The translations under genes and the position numbers were made by a program. From NCBI RefSeq assembly GCF_900155395.1, contig NZ_LT699725.1, positions 124,962-188,961 on the forward strand: a DNA stretch of 64,000 nucleotides, read 5' to 3'. The notes under the pieces are model-generated. The model saw only the letters and a program-made list of their open reading frames with translations. It had not been told where the DNA came from and searched no databases. Source of the stretch: Merdibacter massiliensis (lineage in GTDB: Bacteria > Bacillota_I > Bacilli_A > Erysipelotrichales > Erysipelotrichaceae). Positions 8,060 to 17,054 of the stretch are shown piece by piece (position 1 is the stretch's first letter; the number at the start of each line of letters is the position of its first letter).

Positions 8060-8787
8060 AATTCAGTACCCCTTTCTGTATACATCAAAAATGCTTCTTC
8101 AAAATTTCTAGCACCAGATACCTTGATAATTTCATCAGCCGTACCAAGAACCTGCACAACACCCTTATCCATAATACAGATACGGTCAGCTAATTCCTCT
8201 GCTTCTTCAAGATAATGTGTTGTTAAAATCAAAGTTAATTTTCCTTTCAATTTTTCCATTGTTCCCCATAATTCTCGTCTTGCTCTTACGTCAAGCCCGA
8301 TTGTCGGTTCATCAAGGAAAAGAATTTTAGGATTACTTATCAAAGCCATTGCGATACTTAATTTTCTCTGCCAGCCACCCGATAACTGTTTTGCTCTGTC
8401 ATTTTTTCGGTCAGTTAGTTCAAAAGTTTCCATGATTTTGTCGGCTTTTTCCCTTGCTTCCTGTTTAGAACTACCATGTAAGCGGGCAATCATCATCAGA
8501 TTTTCTTTAACTGTCAGCTTTGGTGCAACGGCTGTTTCCTGTGGAGAAAGGTTGATAATATCTTTTACTTTATCTGCCTGTTTTCTCAAACTGTTTCCTA
8601 ACATAAGGGCATCACCACTTGTTGGCTCTGTCAGACAGCTCAACATTTTAATAGTTGTTGTTTTTCCTGCACCATTTGAACCAAGCATTGCGAAAAATTC
8701 TCCTTGTTTGATATTAAGCGAAAGAGAATTAACTGCTGTTAAATTTCCATATCGCTTTGTTAAATCTCTAATTTCTATTGCATTCAT
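8056..8787 (-). CDS. ABC transporter ATP-binding protein
   Basis: A 243-residue ATPase with Walker A GSNGAGKTTT (about residue 36), Q-loop SPQE, signature LSGGWQRK, Walker B ILFLDEP, and switch His in LTTHYLEEAEELADR. The layout is the DrrA/CcmA-like class that pairs with ABC-2 permeases. It overlaps both the AbrB gene upstream (8784-8787) and the permease downstream (8056-8059), so all three are translated together. Confidence 0.95.
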   Translation of the reverse strand: MNAIEIRDLTKRYGNLTAVNSLSLNIKQGEFFAMLGSNGAGKTTTIKMLSCLTEPTSGDALMLGNSLRKQADKVKDIINLSPQETAVAPKLTVKENLMMIARLHGSSKQEAREKADKIMETFELTDRKNDRAKQLSGGWQRKLSIAMALISNPKILFLDEPTIGLDVRARRELWGTMEKLKGKLTLILTTHYLEEAEELADRICIMDKGVVQVLGTADEIIKVSGARNFEEAFLMYTERGTEL

Positions 8788-9017
8788 TCTTTGTCCTCCT
8801 TTTGAAATGCCATTTGAAACGCTTCGTTACAACCGTCCATTTTCTGTAAGGCAATTCCTTTGTCTTTATCAGCAAGTAACACTAATAGCTCGCCGATATG
8901 AATACCAAAGAAATCCCTTACCTCTTTTGGAATAAGAATTTGTCCTTTTGTTCCCACTTTTAAGGTGCCTAAATATCGTCCATTGTGGGAATAGTGTTCT
9001 GTAACATCTCTATTCAC
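8784..9017 (-). CDS. AbrB/SpoVT-type transcriptional regulator of the ABC operon
   Basis: A 77-residue protein with the AbrB swapped-hairpin DNA-binding fold (LGTLKVGTKGQILIPKEVRDFFGI, then GELLVLLADKDKG). It is the first gene of the ABC operon, and its stop overlaps the ATPase start. Its own promoter region (9034-9109) contains two copies of a palindrome, so autoregulation is likely. Start chosen from the RBS GGAGGAG about 7 bases upstream. Confidence 0.9.
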   Translation of the reverse strand: MNRDVTEHYSHNGRYLGTLKVGTKGQILIPKEVRDFFGIHIGELLVLLADKDKGIALQKMDGCNEAFQMAFQKEDKE

Positions 9018-9033
9018 TATATCTCCTCCTTTT

Positions 9034-9109
9034 GGTATAACAAGTATTACTTGTTATACCAATATTAACACCAGCAGAGTAAAACGTCAATAGAAAAGTA
9101 TTACTTTTC
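9034..9109 (-). promoter_or_regulatory. Promoter of the AbrB-ABC operon with two operator-like palindromes
   Basis: On the minus strand a -35 TTGACG (complement of 9085-9090) and -10 TAATAT (complement of 9062-9067) are separated by exactly 17 bases. An 11-bp-arm perfect palindrome (9034-9044/9050-9060) lies immediately downstream of the -10, over the expected start point. A second palindrome with the same core AGTATTACT (9095-9109, 7-bp arms) lies just upstream of the -35. This is a strong layout for cooperative repression, probably by one of the AbrB-like proteins. Confidence 0.75.
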
Positions 9110-9134
9110 CTACTTTTTGCTAAAAGTTATAAAA

Positions 9135-9161
9135 AAGACGGTGCCATAAAAGCACCGTCTT
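9135..9161 (-). terminator. Rho-independent terminator after the second AbrB gene
   Basis: Perfect 10-bp stem AAGACGGTGC (9135-9144) / GCACCGTCTT (9152-9161) with a 7-base loop. On the minus strand it is followed by TTTTTT. It lies 12 bases after the stop of the 9173-9412 gene and separates that gene from the ABC operon. Confidence 0.85.
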
Positions 9162-9172
9162 AATAATTTAAT

Positions 9173-9412
9173 TTATTCTGACTTCGTAGGTGATTGCCCA
9201 GAGTTAAACACTTGTTCAAAAAAATCTTTGTAAACCTCATATTTTTGAACAGCGATACCTTGTTTTGCGTCTGCTAATAAGACCAAAGTATCACCTGTAC
9301 TGATATTTAGCATTTCTCTTGCTTCTTTGGGTATAACAATCTGTCCCTTGGGACCTACTTTCACAGAGCCGACAAATTTATCATTCTTTGTTTTTTTGTT
9401 TTCATCAGACAT
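9173..9412 (-). CDS. Second AbrB/SpoVT-type regulator
   Basis: A 79-residue protein when started at the internal Met preceded by the RBS GAGAGGAG (about 9420). A longer frame upstream to 9481 lacks a ribosome site. The fold motif is VGSVKVGPKGQIVIPKEAREML, then GDTLVLLADAKQGIAVQK, clearly paralogous to the 77-residue regulator at 8784-9017. It has its own promoter (9453-9481) and terminator, so it is a monocistronic regulator, perhaps acting on the ABC operon's palindromes. Confidence 0.88.
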   Translation of the reverse strand: MSDENKKTKNDKFVGSVKVGPKGQIVIPKEAREMLNISTGDTLVLLADAKQGIAVQKYEVYKDFFEQVFNSGQSPTKSE

Positions 9413-9452
9413 GAACTCGCTCCTCTCTAAAATCGTATAACATTTCCTACTT

Positions 9453-9481
9453 ATTATACAACTCAAACAATAAAAAAACAA
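9453..9481 (-). promoter_or_regulatory. Promoter of the second AbrB gene
   Basis: On the minus strand, -35 TTGTTT (complement of 9476-9481) and a perfect -10 TATAAT (complement of 9453-9458) are 17 bases apart. This places the start of transcription about 35 bases before the chosen ATG at 9412. Confidence 0.7.
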
Positions 9482-9490
9482 GTACTGGTT

Positions 9491-10384
9491 TTACTCTATT
9501 ATCTTCCAGTTACTATCCTTATGAAGCGTCAACTCATACTGTGATACCTGTGTTGCCTTTGTCTGGTTATCAATGAACTTCACAGATACCTTGACATTCA
9601 CATTATCTCCGTCCTTTGTAAATACTGGGTTTACTAGCTCGGAAAAGAGATAGTCCCCGTTTATCGGTTCAAGAGCGTTTCCCTCTACATAGTAGGCAAG
9701 CTCCTTATCCGTTGCGGTCGGGTACAGCTTAAAGAATGTTTCCAGAAACGCCGTAGCGTCATTTACCGTATCAGCGTCCACGCTGTTGTCTGCTTCCTGT
9801 GCCTTTGGTTCATAGCTGGATTTTTCCATAGCGGGGGCAAGGGTAGGGTTCTGTATGATAACCATATCCCCGTCAGCGTCCACATGAACGGTCACGGTAT
9901 AGGTTTCTGATACGTTCCTTGTCTGGTCGCCCTCTTTTATCTGCTGATCTACTTCGTAGGTAACAGAAAAAGCGTTCTCCCCAAACTGTTCCACGTCCCA
10001 GATAAGTACATCCGTGACCGTGGAGCTGGTCGGTATATCCGTCCTTACCGTATCAACATTCAAATCCTGCAATTCCTGTGTCAGATAGGCACTGATAGCC
10101 TGTGTCCTTGCTTCGATTGCTTCCTTGCTGTTGCTCCATGTGTAGTAGGATTTACAGAAATTCTTCACGAAATTTTCTATCCCGTTGGTGTCATTCAAGC
10201 GGAGCTGTATGGTTTCTATCTCATGCGTGGTGTGCTGGTCGATAGCGGTAAAGTTCTTATACACACCAAAGCTCACGCTTGCGATAAGCACCACCCAGAG
10301 GGCAATGACGGATTTCTTATGCGTCCCCACTTTCATAGTGCGGACTTTCTTTTCCTTTATCGGTTTTTCTTTCTTCTTGAACAT
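9491..10384 (-). CDS. Conjugal transfer protein, TcpC family (Tn916 orf13)
   Basis: A 297-residue bitopic membrane protein: a basic cytoplasmic N-terminus (residues 1-22), one membrane helix (about 25-43), then two extracellular NTF2-like domains (about 60-180 and 195-297). It is a VirB8-like structural component of the Gram-positive secretion channel. It lies 21 bases downstream of orf14 in the transfer operon and is the last conserved transfer gene before the cargo. Confidence 0.9.
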   Translation of the reverse strand: MFKKKEKPIKEKKVRTMKVGTHKKSVIALWVVLIASVSFGVYKNFTAIDQHTTHEIETIQLRLNDTNGIENFVKNFCKSYYTWSNSKEAIEARTQAISAYLTQELQDLNVDTVRTDIPTSSTVTDVLIWDVEQFGENAFSVTYEVDQQIKEGDQTRNVSETYTVTVHVDADGDMVIIQNPTLAPAMEKSSYEPKAQEADNSVDADTVNDATAFLETFFKLYPTATDKELAYYVEGNALEPINGDYLFSELVNPVFTKDGDNVNVKVSVKFIDNQTKATQVSQYELTLHKDSNWKIIE

Positions 10385-10405
10385 GATATTTCCATTCCTT
10401 TCTTT

Positions 10406-11413
10406 CTATTGCTTAATTCTGCCAGCCCCGATAAGGTGCTGTTGCCAGTAGGAGCTTGTAAGGTCGGTGTAACCTATCGGGTCGCCAGCGTGGTACATCT
10501 GATTGTTTCCTACATAGATACCGACGTGCGTTACATACGTTCCCGCATTGTAGGTACTGTGGAAGAACACCAAATCCCCAGCCTGTGCCTGTGAAAGCGG
10601 GATATGCTGGGTAGCGTCATACTGTGCCTGTGCCGTTCTCGGCAGACTGATACCAGCCTTTCCATAGCACCATTGAACCAGTCCCGAACAGTCAAAAGAA
10701 GTGTTAGGATTGCTCCCGCCGTACACATAGTCCCAGCCTTGATATTTCAGTGCTTCGTCCATGATTTTTTGAACGGTCGCATTATCGAATTTTGTAATCG
10801 TTAAATATTGGTTGACTATCTCTACATAGAACATATTCCCGTAGGCATATCGCCAGCCACCGTTGCGGGCGACAGCAATAGGGTTCGTGTAGGTGACTTT
10901 CTTCCCGCCAGACTTGTCACGGGCGAAATTCTCTGCCAGCGTGAAGCTGTGCTTTTTCCCATTGGAAGCCACATAGCCGATATAGCCACCGCCATAGTTA
11001 TAGGACTGTATCACCACGTTTATATCCTCTATGCCTTGATTTTCTGCTGAAGAAAGCAGGGACGCAAAATATTTGCACCCCTGCTTGATTGAACTTTCCG
11101 TATCAAGGGAATTAGGCGGTAAGCCCATGCTCTCGGAACTCTGCATAACGTCCTCGGCTGTCCCGCCACTTTCCACCTGTATGATTGCCAGCAGATAGGG
11201 GACGTACTCGGATATGCCGTACTCTTTAGCGTATTTCTCTACCATAGGCTGATGTTTCAAGACCTCTGCGGACAGGTTCATGCCCGTTACCCATGAGGAA
11301 GAACCACCGCCCCCGTCGTCGTCCTCGGCACTGATAAGCACACCAAAGAAAAGCACTATCGCAAGAAGAAAGGGAAACAGACTGCCGATAAGGGCGATAT
11401 GTCTTAGCTTCAT
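10406..11413 (-). CDS. Bifunctional cell-wall hydrolase of the conjugation machinery (Tn916 orf14)
   Basis: A 335-residue protein with an N-terminal membrane anchor (residues 5-27), a lysozyme-like lytic domain (catalytic Glu in LLAIIQVESGG, about residue 77) and a C-terminal NlpC/P60 endopeptidase domain. The peptidase Cys is in TSFDCSGLVQWC and the His in THVGIYVG. It opens peptidoglycan for assembly of the transfer channel. The gene overlaps orf15 by ATGA. Confidence 0.95.
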   Translation of the reverse strand: MKLRHIALIGSLFPFLLAIVLFFGVLISAEDDDGGGGSSSWVTGMNLSAEVLKHQPMVEKYAKEYGISEYVPYLLAIIQVESGGTAEDVMQSSESMGLPPNSLDTESSIKQGCKYFASLLSSAENQGIEDINVVIQSYNYGGGYIGYVASNGKKHSFTLAENFARDKSGGKKVTYTNPIAVARNGGWRYAYGNMFYVEIVNQYLTITKFDNATVQKIMDEALKYQGWDYVYGGSNPNTSFDCSGLVQWCYGKAGISLPRTAQAQYDATQHIPLSQAQAGDLVFFHSTYNAGTYVTHVGIYVGNNQMYHAGDPIGYTDLTSSYWQQHLIGAGRIKQ

Positions 11414-13554
11414 TTCTTATGTCCTTTCTTTCCTGTCATGTTTAGGGTCGCTTTCTTGATGGTTCGCTCTTTTCTGGTGGTCTGCTGGTTCAGCTCTACA
11501 CCATTGAGCCTTGTTCCGTGTTTCTGCAATACAGGTTCAGCAGATTTTGAAGCAAGCGGACGCTCCTTGACAGGTTGTGCTTTCGTCGGCTCGGTATGTA
11601 CCTTGTCCGTAGTGACAGGACGCTTGATTTCCTGTGCTTTTCCTGTATCTGTCTTTGACGCAGGAGAAGCAGTCACAGGTCTGTCATGGGGACGGGTAGC
11701 TCCTGTTGTCGCTGATCCGTCCGTCGCTTTGCCAGACTGCTTTGCTTCCTGTGCCTTTTGAAGTTCTATACGCTTGTCAGCGATATTCTGTCTGTGTTGC
11801 TCACGCTTATCGGCACGCTGGCTCTGTCTAGTTTCCTGTCCCTGCACAATGCCACGCTTGAAGTCGGACACATTTTCCTTTGCCTTTTCCTTAGCGGAGT
11901 GCAGGGCATAGGCGGTCTGTGTCGGCATATCCTTGATATTCTCCTTGACAGCCGTTGCCTTGTCCTTGACCTTGTTTTTTGTATCAAGCACCGCACCTAT
12001 GGCTGAACCCGCTCGGCTTCCAAAAGAAGTATTTTCTCGGCGTTCTTTTCTGCCCGTACCAGCTCTAGTAGATTTCCCAGAACCGTCATTCATGGTTGTT
12101 CCTGCTACTGTACCAGCCACCGCACCAGCAACGCTTCCAGCACCGACAGCCCTTGCGATACGGTGTTCCATACGCCTAGCCCTGTGTCGCATGAACATGT
12201 ACGGGCGACGGAATATCCTGCGTCCCATGCTCTGGCTGTCCCCAGCGTTTAAGCTGAACATACTCATAAGGTCGCCCAGCTTCATGTAGATACCTGCAAA
12301 GCACACTATCTGTAAGAACGCAATCATAAAGAACGGGTAATCCGTGGAGATGTTGTAGAACATACTGGAAATAGAAAAAGCCACCGTGACAATAAGCGTT
12401 ATCCCCGCCCTTGTCATAATCGTATTGAACACCCGCACGATTGCCTGTTTCGCCATGTTCTCATAGCTGGGTATCATGCTTAAAAGAAAACTGATAGGCA
12501 GGAACATAGCGAAGATGATAAAAAGTATCTGGGAAAATATCATCATGCCCGTAAGCAGGAAAACGAATATCGTTATCCCCAGATTGAAGATGAGCAGGAA
12601 GAACACCATTCCCAGACGGTTGATGACCTGCGGTATCGTCAGATTGTCGTTGTCGTTATCCTCGATTTCCGTTTTCACCACGTCCTCACGGGTCGCCCCG
12701 TCGTCGGCAGAGGGACTAACCGATACCAGAGCTTCCACACGGTCAGCCCCGATTTCCTCTATATCGCTGTTCCCAAACTGCAAAAGTAGCCACGGCTGTT
12801 GTACCTGTATGGAAAACAGGCTGTCCCTTATCAAGTCCACGCTGTCTTTTCCCGCACTGTCGCTGTCGGGAAGCATGATTTTTGTCCCCAAATCCAGCGA
12901 AGCCGTGGAAATGTCCGAAGAAAAGTCATTGATTTTCTTGATATAGTCGGGAGCGTAGGCAATAAAGGAAGCGGACAGCACGAACACCACAATGAAATTG
13001 ATAACGGCGTGTAATGCCTTGCTGGTTTCTCGCTTTATCAGTCCCGTGTAGGCTACATAGATACCCACGATAAGGATAATGAGAAGCAGGAAGCCCACAT
13101 AGAAGCCCGTACTTCCAAAGCCGTTTTCCGTCACGCCCGCTAGGGTCTGTATGCTCTTGCCGATACTGTCTGCCATGTCGTTGATGAAGTCCAGCTTATA
13201 CGCCTGCTGGACGACGTACCCTGTGGCGTTACTTAGATACAGGCTGATAGTCCAGATAAAATTGGTGATACAGTAAAGCCCGTATTGTACGGATTTCCCG
13301 ATACCGTCCAGCCAGTTCCACGGAAGCCAGCCCCAGCTATTGTCCACATAGAAATCAAGCTGGTAGTTTTCCAAAGGGTACTGCGAATACAGGTTGTCCG
13401 CATTGACGGTATCATCTACCAGCCCAGAAGCGTGTGCCACTGTCCCCAATAGGGAGAGCAGAGCAATGGTTGTCAGTACCACAATCACAGCTATCTTGAA
13501 AAAACGAAAGAGCTTCTTTTTTGTCAGAAGCCCCTTTATCCTATCTTTCATCAC
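11410..13554 (-). CDS. Polytopic channel protein, VirB6-like (Tn916 orf15)
   Basis: A 714-residue protein with a signal-anchor (about residues 17-42) and a group of membrane helices to about residue 420. It ends in a long, Lys/Arg/Gln-rich cytoplasmic tail (about 440-714) with a Gly/Ala-rich hinge. It corresponds to Tn916 Orf15, the integral membrane core of the transfer channel. It overlaps orf16 and orf14 by 4 bases each. The tail is low in complexity and probably variable. Confidence 0.92.
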   Translation of the reverse strand: MMKDRIKGLLTKKKLFRFFKIAVIVVLTTIALLSLLGTVAHASGLVDDTVNADNLYSQYPLENYQLDFYVDNSWGWLPWNWLDGIGKSVQYGLYCITNFIWTISLYLSNATGYVVQQAYKLDFINDMADSIGKSIQTLAGVTENGFGSTGFYVGFLLLIILIVGIYVAYTGLIKRETSKALHAVINFIVVFVLSASFIAYAPDYIKKINDFSSDISTASLDLGTKIMLPDSDSAGKDSVDLIRDSLFSIQVQQPWLLLQFGNSDIEEIGADRVEALVSVSPSADDGATREDVVKTEIEDNDNDNLTIPQVINRLGMVFFLLIFNLGITIFVFLLTGMMIFSQILFIIFAMFLPISFLLSMIPSYENMAKQAIVRVFNTIMTRAGITLIVTVAFSISSMFYNISTDYPFFMIAFLQIVCFAGIYMKLGDLMSMFSLNAGDSQSMGRRIFRRPYMFMRHRARRMEHRIARAVGAGSVAGAVAGTVAGTTMNDGSGKSTRAGTGRKERRENTSFGSRAGSAIGAVLDTKNKVKDKATAVKENIKDMPTQTAYALHSAKEKAKENVSDFKRGIVQGQETRQSQRADKREQHRQNIADKRIELQKAQEAKQSGKATDGSATTGATRPHDRPVTASPASKTDTGKAQEIKRPVTTDKVHTEPTKAQPVKERPLASKSAEPVLQKHGTRLNGVELNQQTTRKERTIKKATLNMTGKKGHKK

Positions 13555-15998
13555 TCCACCTCGCTTTTCACGGGCGGTCTGGTATCAAAGGCGTGCAGTA
13601 ATTCTTCAAAGACAGGGTGTATCTGCACCACGCCCACACGCCCGTACAAATCTTGAAGTAGGCATTGTCCGTTCTCCAAGTCACGAAGTCGTTTCTGGTT
13701 GTTCTCGTCGTCCTTGTCGATACCGAAAAATTCAAGGGTCTGCTTTATCTCATTGATGTCGGTACTTCTAAAGGCAAACTTCAAGCCGATATTGTTCTTT
13801 AGGCTCTCTTTGGACACGTCCCCAGAGGATTGCGTGACGAAGTACACGCCTGCCTGCATAGCACGTCCCGCACGCACCAGCTTGTTTGAGAGGGTTTCTC
13901 CCTGCGCCACATTGAGGAACGCCCACGCTTCATCTAAATCCACTATTTTAAAGATACTGCGGTCTGAATGAATGAAGTCTAAGGCAAAGGTACTAATGAC
14001 AATCAGCATAGCCACGGACAGCAGTTCAATGGTGGTGTATTCCTCAAAGGTCGTGTCCTTGTCGGGCAGTACCAAATCTGCCACCTGTATGATATTGAGC
14101 TGGTTGTCCAAGCTGATAGCGTTAGATACCGAACCGTCAGAGAACAGCAGATGTGCAAAGTCATAGTCCGTAAAGCTGTCGATATGGTCGGCAATATTGC
14201 GGGCTATCGCCGTGTCCTCTCTGCGTAGCTCGTCTATCACATGGAGTAGTCCTCGCTGATCGCTCTGGGTCACGGCTCGCACCGCTTTTCTAAGGACAGG
14301 GAACTTCTCACCGTCCCTAGAGGAAATCCCCGTAAGGAATGTGAGAATATCTATCGCCAGACTTTCAGCGTCCTTTACATTCTTCATAATCACGAACGGG
14401 TCAAGAAGCCCAGCGTTTTCCTTATCGCTGGTAAGGTTGACGATATTGATTTCATGGGCTATCTCTGGGAGCGTTTCTTTCCAGTTGCCACGCTCTGATT
14501 TAGGGTCAAGGATAACCGCCTGTCCCCCAAAGAGAACAGAATAGTAAACGATAAGGTTATTGCAGAACGATTTTCCACCGCCCAGCGAACCGACAAAAGC
14601 AGAAGCCAGAGCGTTGGTGACTGTCCCTTTCACGCCTTGACTGGCAAGAGAGGGCTGTAAATAGACGTTTCTTCCTGTATCTACGGAATAGCCGATATAG
14701 ATACCTGTATTCTCTCCAAGCTGTTGTGTCGCCCCGAAGCCAAGACCAGCCAAGAAGTCGGATTTCACATACTGCACATAGTCATTGATGTAACGCTTGC
14801 TGGCGGGAAGAAATTCAGAGTGAAGCCCCAGCATATCCCCAGCAGGTCGGACTAATTTTACATTGAGGTCGTCGTAAAAGTCCTTGACCTCATCACAGCG
14901 TCGTTTCAGCTCGTCAAGGTCTGGAGCTGATACACGGATAACGTAAGAAAGTTTATACATACTTTCCTTGCTCTGGTCGAGGTCGGTTTCCAGCTCGTCC
15001 ACGCTGTCTAATGCGTCCACCACGTTTGAGCTTGTTTCGCTTCCAGACTGATAGGCGTGGTTGTCCAAGTCTTTCAGCTCTTTCTTTTTATTTCTCACCG
15101 TGGAAAGTGCCTTGCGGTTGCCGACGATTTCCACATTCATGCTCGTATCAACAGGAAACGTGAACTGCTGTTGCTGGAAATAGAAGATTTCCGACGACGG
15201 AAAATCCAGCTCGCCCACAATGGCGTTGACGGTAAAGTAGGACACGAAGCTCTCGCTGTCCTCATGTTCCAAACGCAAGTATCGCTGGCTTTCCTCTATT
15301 AGACAGCGGGTCGGACGGATAAGGTCGTACTGCTTGATAAGCGTTGCCTTTTTCAGCTTCTTCTTTGGAAGCGAATACTCGTAGTCCTCATACGCCACGC
15401 CGTCCCTGCCGTAGATATGCTCGATAAGATACCCGAAGTCGTTCTTGTCCAAGCGTCGGAACTTGAAACGGCGGGAGATTTTATTTTCCAGCAGTTTTTC
15501 CATTTTCATGTAGCGGTTGATTTCATCATCTGGCATGGAGATAAAGTCATTTATCAGTGTATGGTTGACCTCGTTCAAAAACTCTTTGAATGTCATAAAC
15601 GCCGATTTCTTCATGCTGTCAAGGCTGACCTTTTCCTCTGTCACAATGAGCTTGAAGCCAATAAAAAAGCGGTAGTCCACTTGATTGTCCCCAATCATGC
15701 TTACTAACGCTTCTGTCTGTTCGTCTATCTTCTGTATCGCCACATCACGAAGTCGTCCCGTCACCAGCTTTTTTGACTGCTCCTGTATGCTTCTTATGGA
15801 GCTTTCCGTCGCTATCTGCAAGGCGTGTATCTTTCCCTCACGGGACTGTGCGATAAGCTGACGGAAGCTGTCATGGACGATAAACTTCTGCTCCGCTGAC
15901 AGAAAAGAATAGTTATACGGTATCAGCTCATAGTAGGCGAATACCTCATTGTCCTTGTTCCAGACAAGGTTGTTGTCGATATATTTAATCGGGAACAT
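13551..15998 (-). CDS. VirB4-type conjugation ATPase (Tn916 orf16)
   Basis: An 815-residue cytoplasmic ATPase. The N-terminal VirB4-like domain covers about residues 1-400. The C-terminal ATPase has Walker A GSLGGGKSF (about residue 470) and Walker B KIVDLDEAWAF (about 689). It energises assembly and DNA passage through the mating channel. It overlaps orf17 by 14 bases at the start and orf15 by 4 at the end. Confidence 0.96.
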   Translation of the reverse strand: MFPIKYIDNNLVWNKDNEVFAYYELIPYNYSFLSAEQKFIVHDSFRQLIAQSREGKIHALQIATESSIRSIQEQSKKLVTGRLRDVAIQKIDEQTEALVSMIGDNQVDYRFFIGFKLIVTEEKVSLDSMKKSAFMTFKEFLNEVNHTLINDFISMPDDEINRYMKMEKLLENKISRRFKFRRLDKNDFGYLIEHIYGRDGVAYEDYEYSLPKKKLKKATLIKQYDLIRPTRCLIEESQRYLRLEHEDSESFVSYFTVNAIVGELDFPSSEIFYFQQQQFTFPVDTSMNVEIVGNRKALSTVRNKKKELKDLDNHAYQSGSETSSNVVDALDSVDELETDLDQSKESMYKLSYVIRVSAPDLDELKRRCDEVKDFYDDLNVKLVRPAGDMLGLHSEFLPASKRYINDYVQYVKSDFLAGLGFGATQQLGENTGIYIGYSVDTGRNVYLQPSLASQGVKGTVTNALASAFVGSLGGGKSFCNNLIVYYSVLFGGQAVILDPKSERGNWKETLPEIAHEINIVNLTSDKENAGLLDPFVIMKNVKDAESLAIDILTFLTGISSRDGEKFPVLRKAVRAVTQSDQRGLLHVIDELRREDTAIARNIADHIDSFTDYDFAHLLFSDGSVSNAISLDNQLNIIQVADLVLPDKDTTFEEYTTIELLSVAMLIVISTFALDFIHSDRSIFKIVDLDEAWAFLNVAQGETLSNKLVRAGRAMQAGVYFVTQSSGDVSKESLKNNIGLKFAFRSTDINEIKQTLEFFGIDKDDENNQKRLRDLENGQCLLQDLYGRVGVVQIHPVFEELLHAFDTRPPVKSEVE

Positions 15999-16374
15999 AC
16001 ATCACACTCCTAACTGCCGTGACGGGTTCGCTGAACACTTCCTTTTCCAGCTTCACGGCTTTTCCTGCATAGGTCACTTTTGGTCGCAGGACAAACGTAA
16101 TCTGCGATTTCAAGAAGCTGTAAGGCTTCTTGCCGTCAAAGGTCTTTTGGCTCATAAACCATGTGAGGGCAACAGGAATACCGAAGTATTTCAGAAATGC
16201 CCCCTCGATAAACGATAACGGCGGTAAGTCCCCTAAGATAATGACGGCAAACTCCGTGATGACAAACCACGTTATCTGGGTAAAGGTAACAGGAAACGGG
16301 AGAGTAAAGTCATTGATTGCATACAAGACCTTCTCCACGTTCCAGATACCTGTGTAGCTCTTAATCTTCTTCAA
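15985..16374 (-). CDS. TcpE-family conjugal transfer membrane protein (Tn916 orf17)
   Basis: A 129-residue protein with two membrane helices near residues 25-65 (LPFPVTFTQITWFVITEFAVIILGD), a cytoplasmic loop with the motif WFMSQKTFDGKKPYSFL, and a short C-terminal part. It matches the TcpE/PrgI-like family that lies directly before the VirB4 gene in Tn916-type elements. Its stop overlaps the orf16 start. Confidence 0.92.
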   Translation of the reverse strand: MKKIKSYTGIWNVEKVLYAINDFTLPFPVTFTQITWFVITEFAVIILGDLPPLSFIEGAFLKYFGIPVALTWFMSQKTFDGKKPYSFLKSQITFVLRPKVTYAGKAVKLEKEVFSEPVTAVRSVMYVPD

Positions 16375-16456
16375 TTCGTTTCAGCTCCTTTCATTGTTTT
16401 TGGCGTGTTCCTCACGGCATAGAGGTATCCCCTTGCGGGATTTCGTTGTAATGGAA

Positions 16457-16483
16457 AAGGACAGCCATTTTCAGACTGTCCTT
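16457..16483 (-). terminator. Hairpin between ardA and orf17
   Basis: Arms AAGGACAG (16457-16464) and CTGTCCTT (16476-16483); on the minus strand the stem is followed by TTTCC. It is one of four similar hairpins at gene boundaries of the transfer operon (see also 17796, 21461, 26517). Confidence 0.5.
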
Positions 16484-16533
16484 GATAGAAAAAGCTGTCA
16501 GTAGCGACCTTGCCTGTCGCTGATCTGCCAGCT

Positions 16534-17037
16534 CTAATATGGTATCTCGCATATCCCACGGCTTGTTTCAATGAATGTCCCCTCTATGGACAAGTCCCTG
16601 CCGTATGCTTCATAGTCGATATAGTTCTGTAACGGTAGCGGTATCTGTCCCAATACCTGTAACTCATCAATGAAGTAATAGGCAACGTCGGTCATATCCT
16701 CGCAATTAGGATAATAATAAATCTCGTCCTTATGCTCGTAGACTTCTTCCAGACTTCCATAGTAGGAAACAAACTCGTCCAGAGCGTCCGTGATATAGTC
16801 GGGAAGCTCACAAATCATGTCGTACATCTCGTTGAGTTCTTGAATGGAGATATACTCCCCGATTTCAATGGGAAAGTTGTCGGTATCATGGACAGCGTAT
16901 TCCTCATAATAGCTGTTCAGCCCGATACGCTCCGCAACATCTTCCTCGTCGATAGGGAAAGAGAACCAGTCCCCGACAAGTTCACCCTCATTGTACTTGC
17001 CAAGATTAGCGATATACACCCTCATGTCGTCCACCAC
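16534..17037 (-). CDS. ardA: Antirestriction protein ArdA (Tn916 orf18)
   Basis: An acidic DNA-mimic protein of about 167 residues matching Tn916 ArdA: DMRVYIANLGKYNEGELVGDWF at the start, Glu/Asp/Tyr-rich throughout, and the conserved PLQNYIDYEAYGRDL near the C-terminus. It inhibits type I restriction enzymes in a new host during establishment. Several in-frame GTG codons occur at the 5' end; 17037 has the best RBS spacing (GAGG 9 bases upstream), and 17034 matches the Tn916 start. Confidence 0.95.
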   Translation of the reverse strand: MVDDMRVYIANLGKYNEGELVGDWFSFPIDEEDVAERIGLNSYYEEYAVHDTDNFPIEIGEYISIQELNEMYDMICELPDYITDALDEFVSYYGSLEEVYEHKDEIYYYPNCEDMTDVAYYFIDELQVLGQIPLPLQNYIDYEAYGRDLSIEGTFIETSRGICEIPY

Positions 17038-17054
17038 AGGCACACACCTCTTTT

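Noticed and set aside
9413..9481. N-terminal extension of the second AbrB gene
   Set aside because: It covers the promoter -10/-35 region; the internal Met has a strong RBS and gives the usual AbrB length.
16371..16571. 66-residue minus-strand frame between ardA and orf17
   Set aside because: Spans the hairpin at 16457-16483 and overlaps both neighbours; no ribosome site or recognisable pattern.
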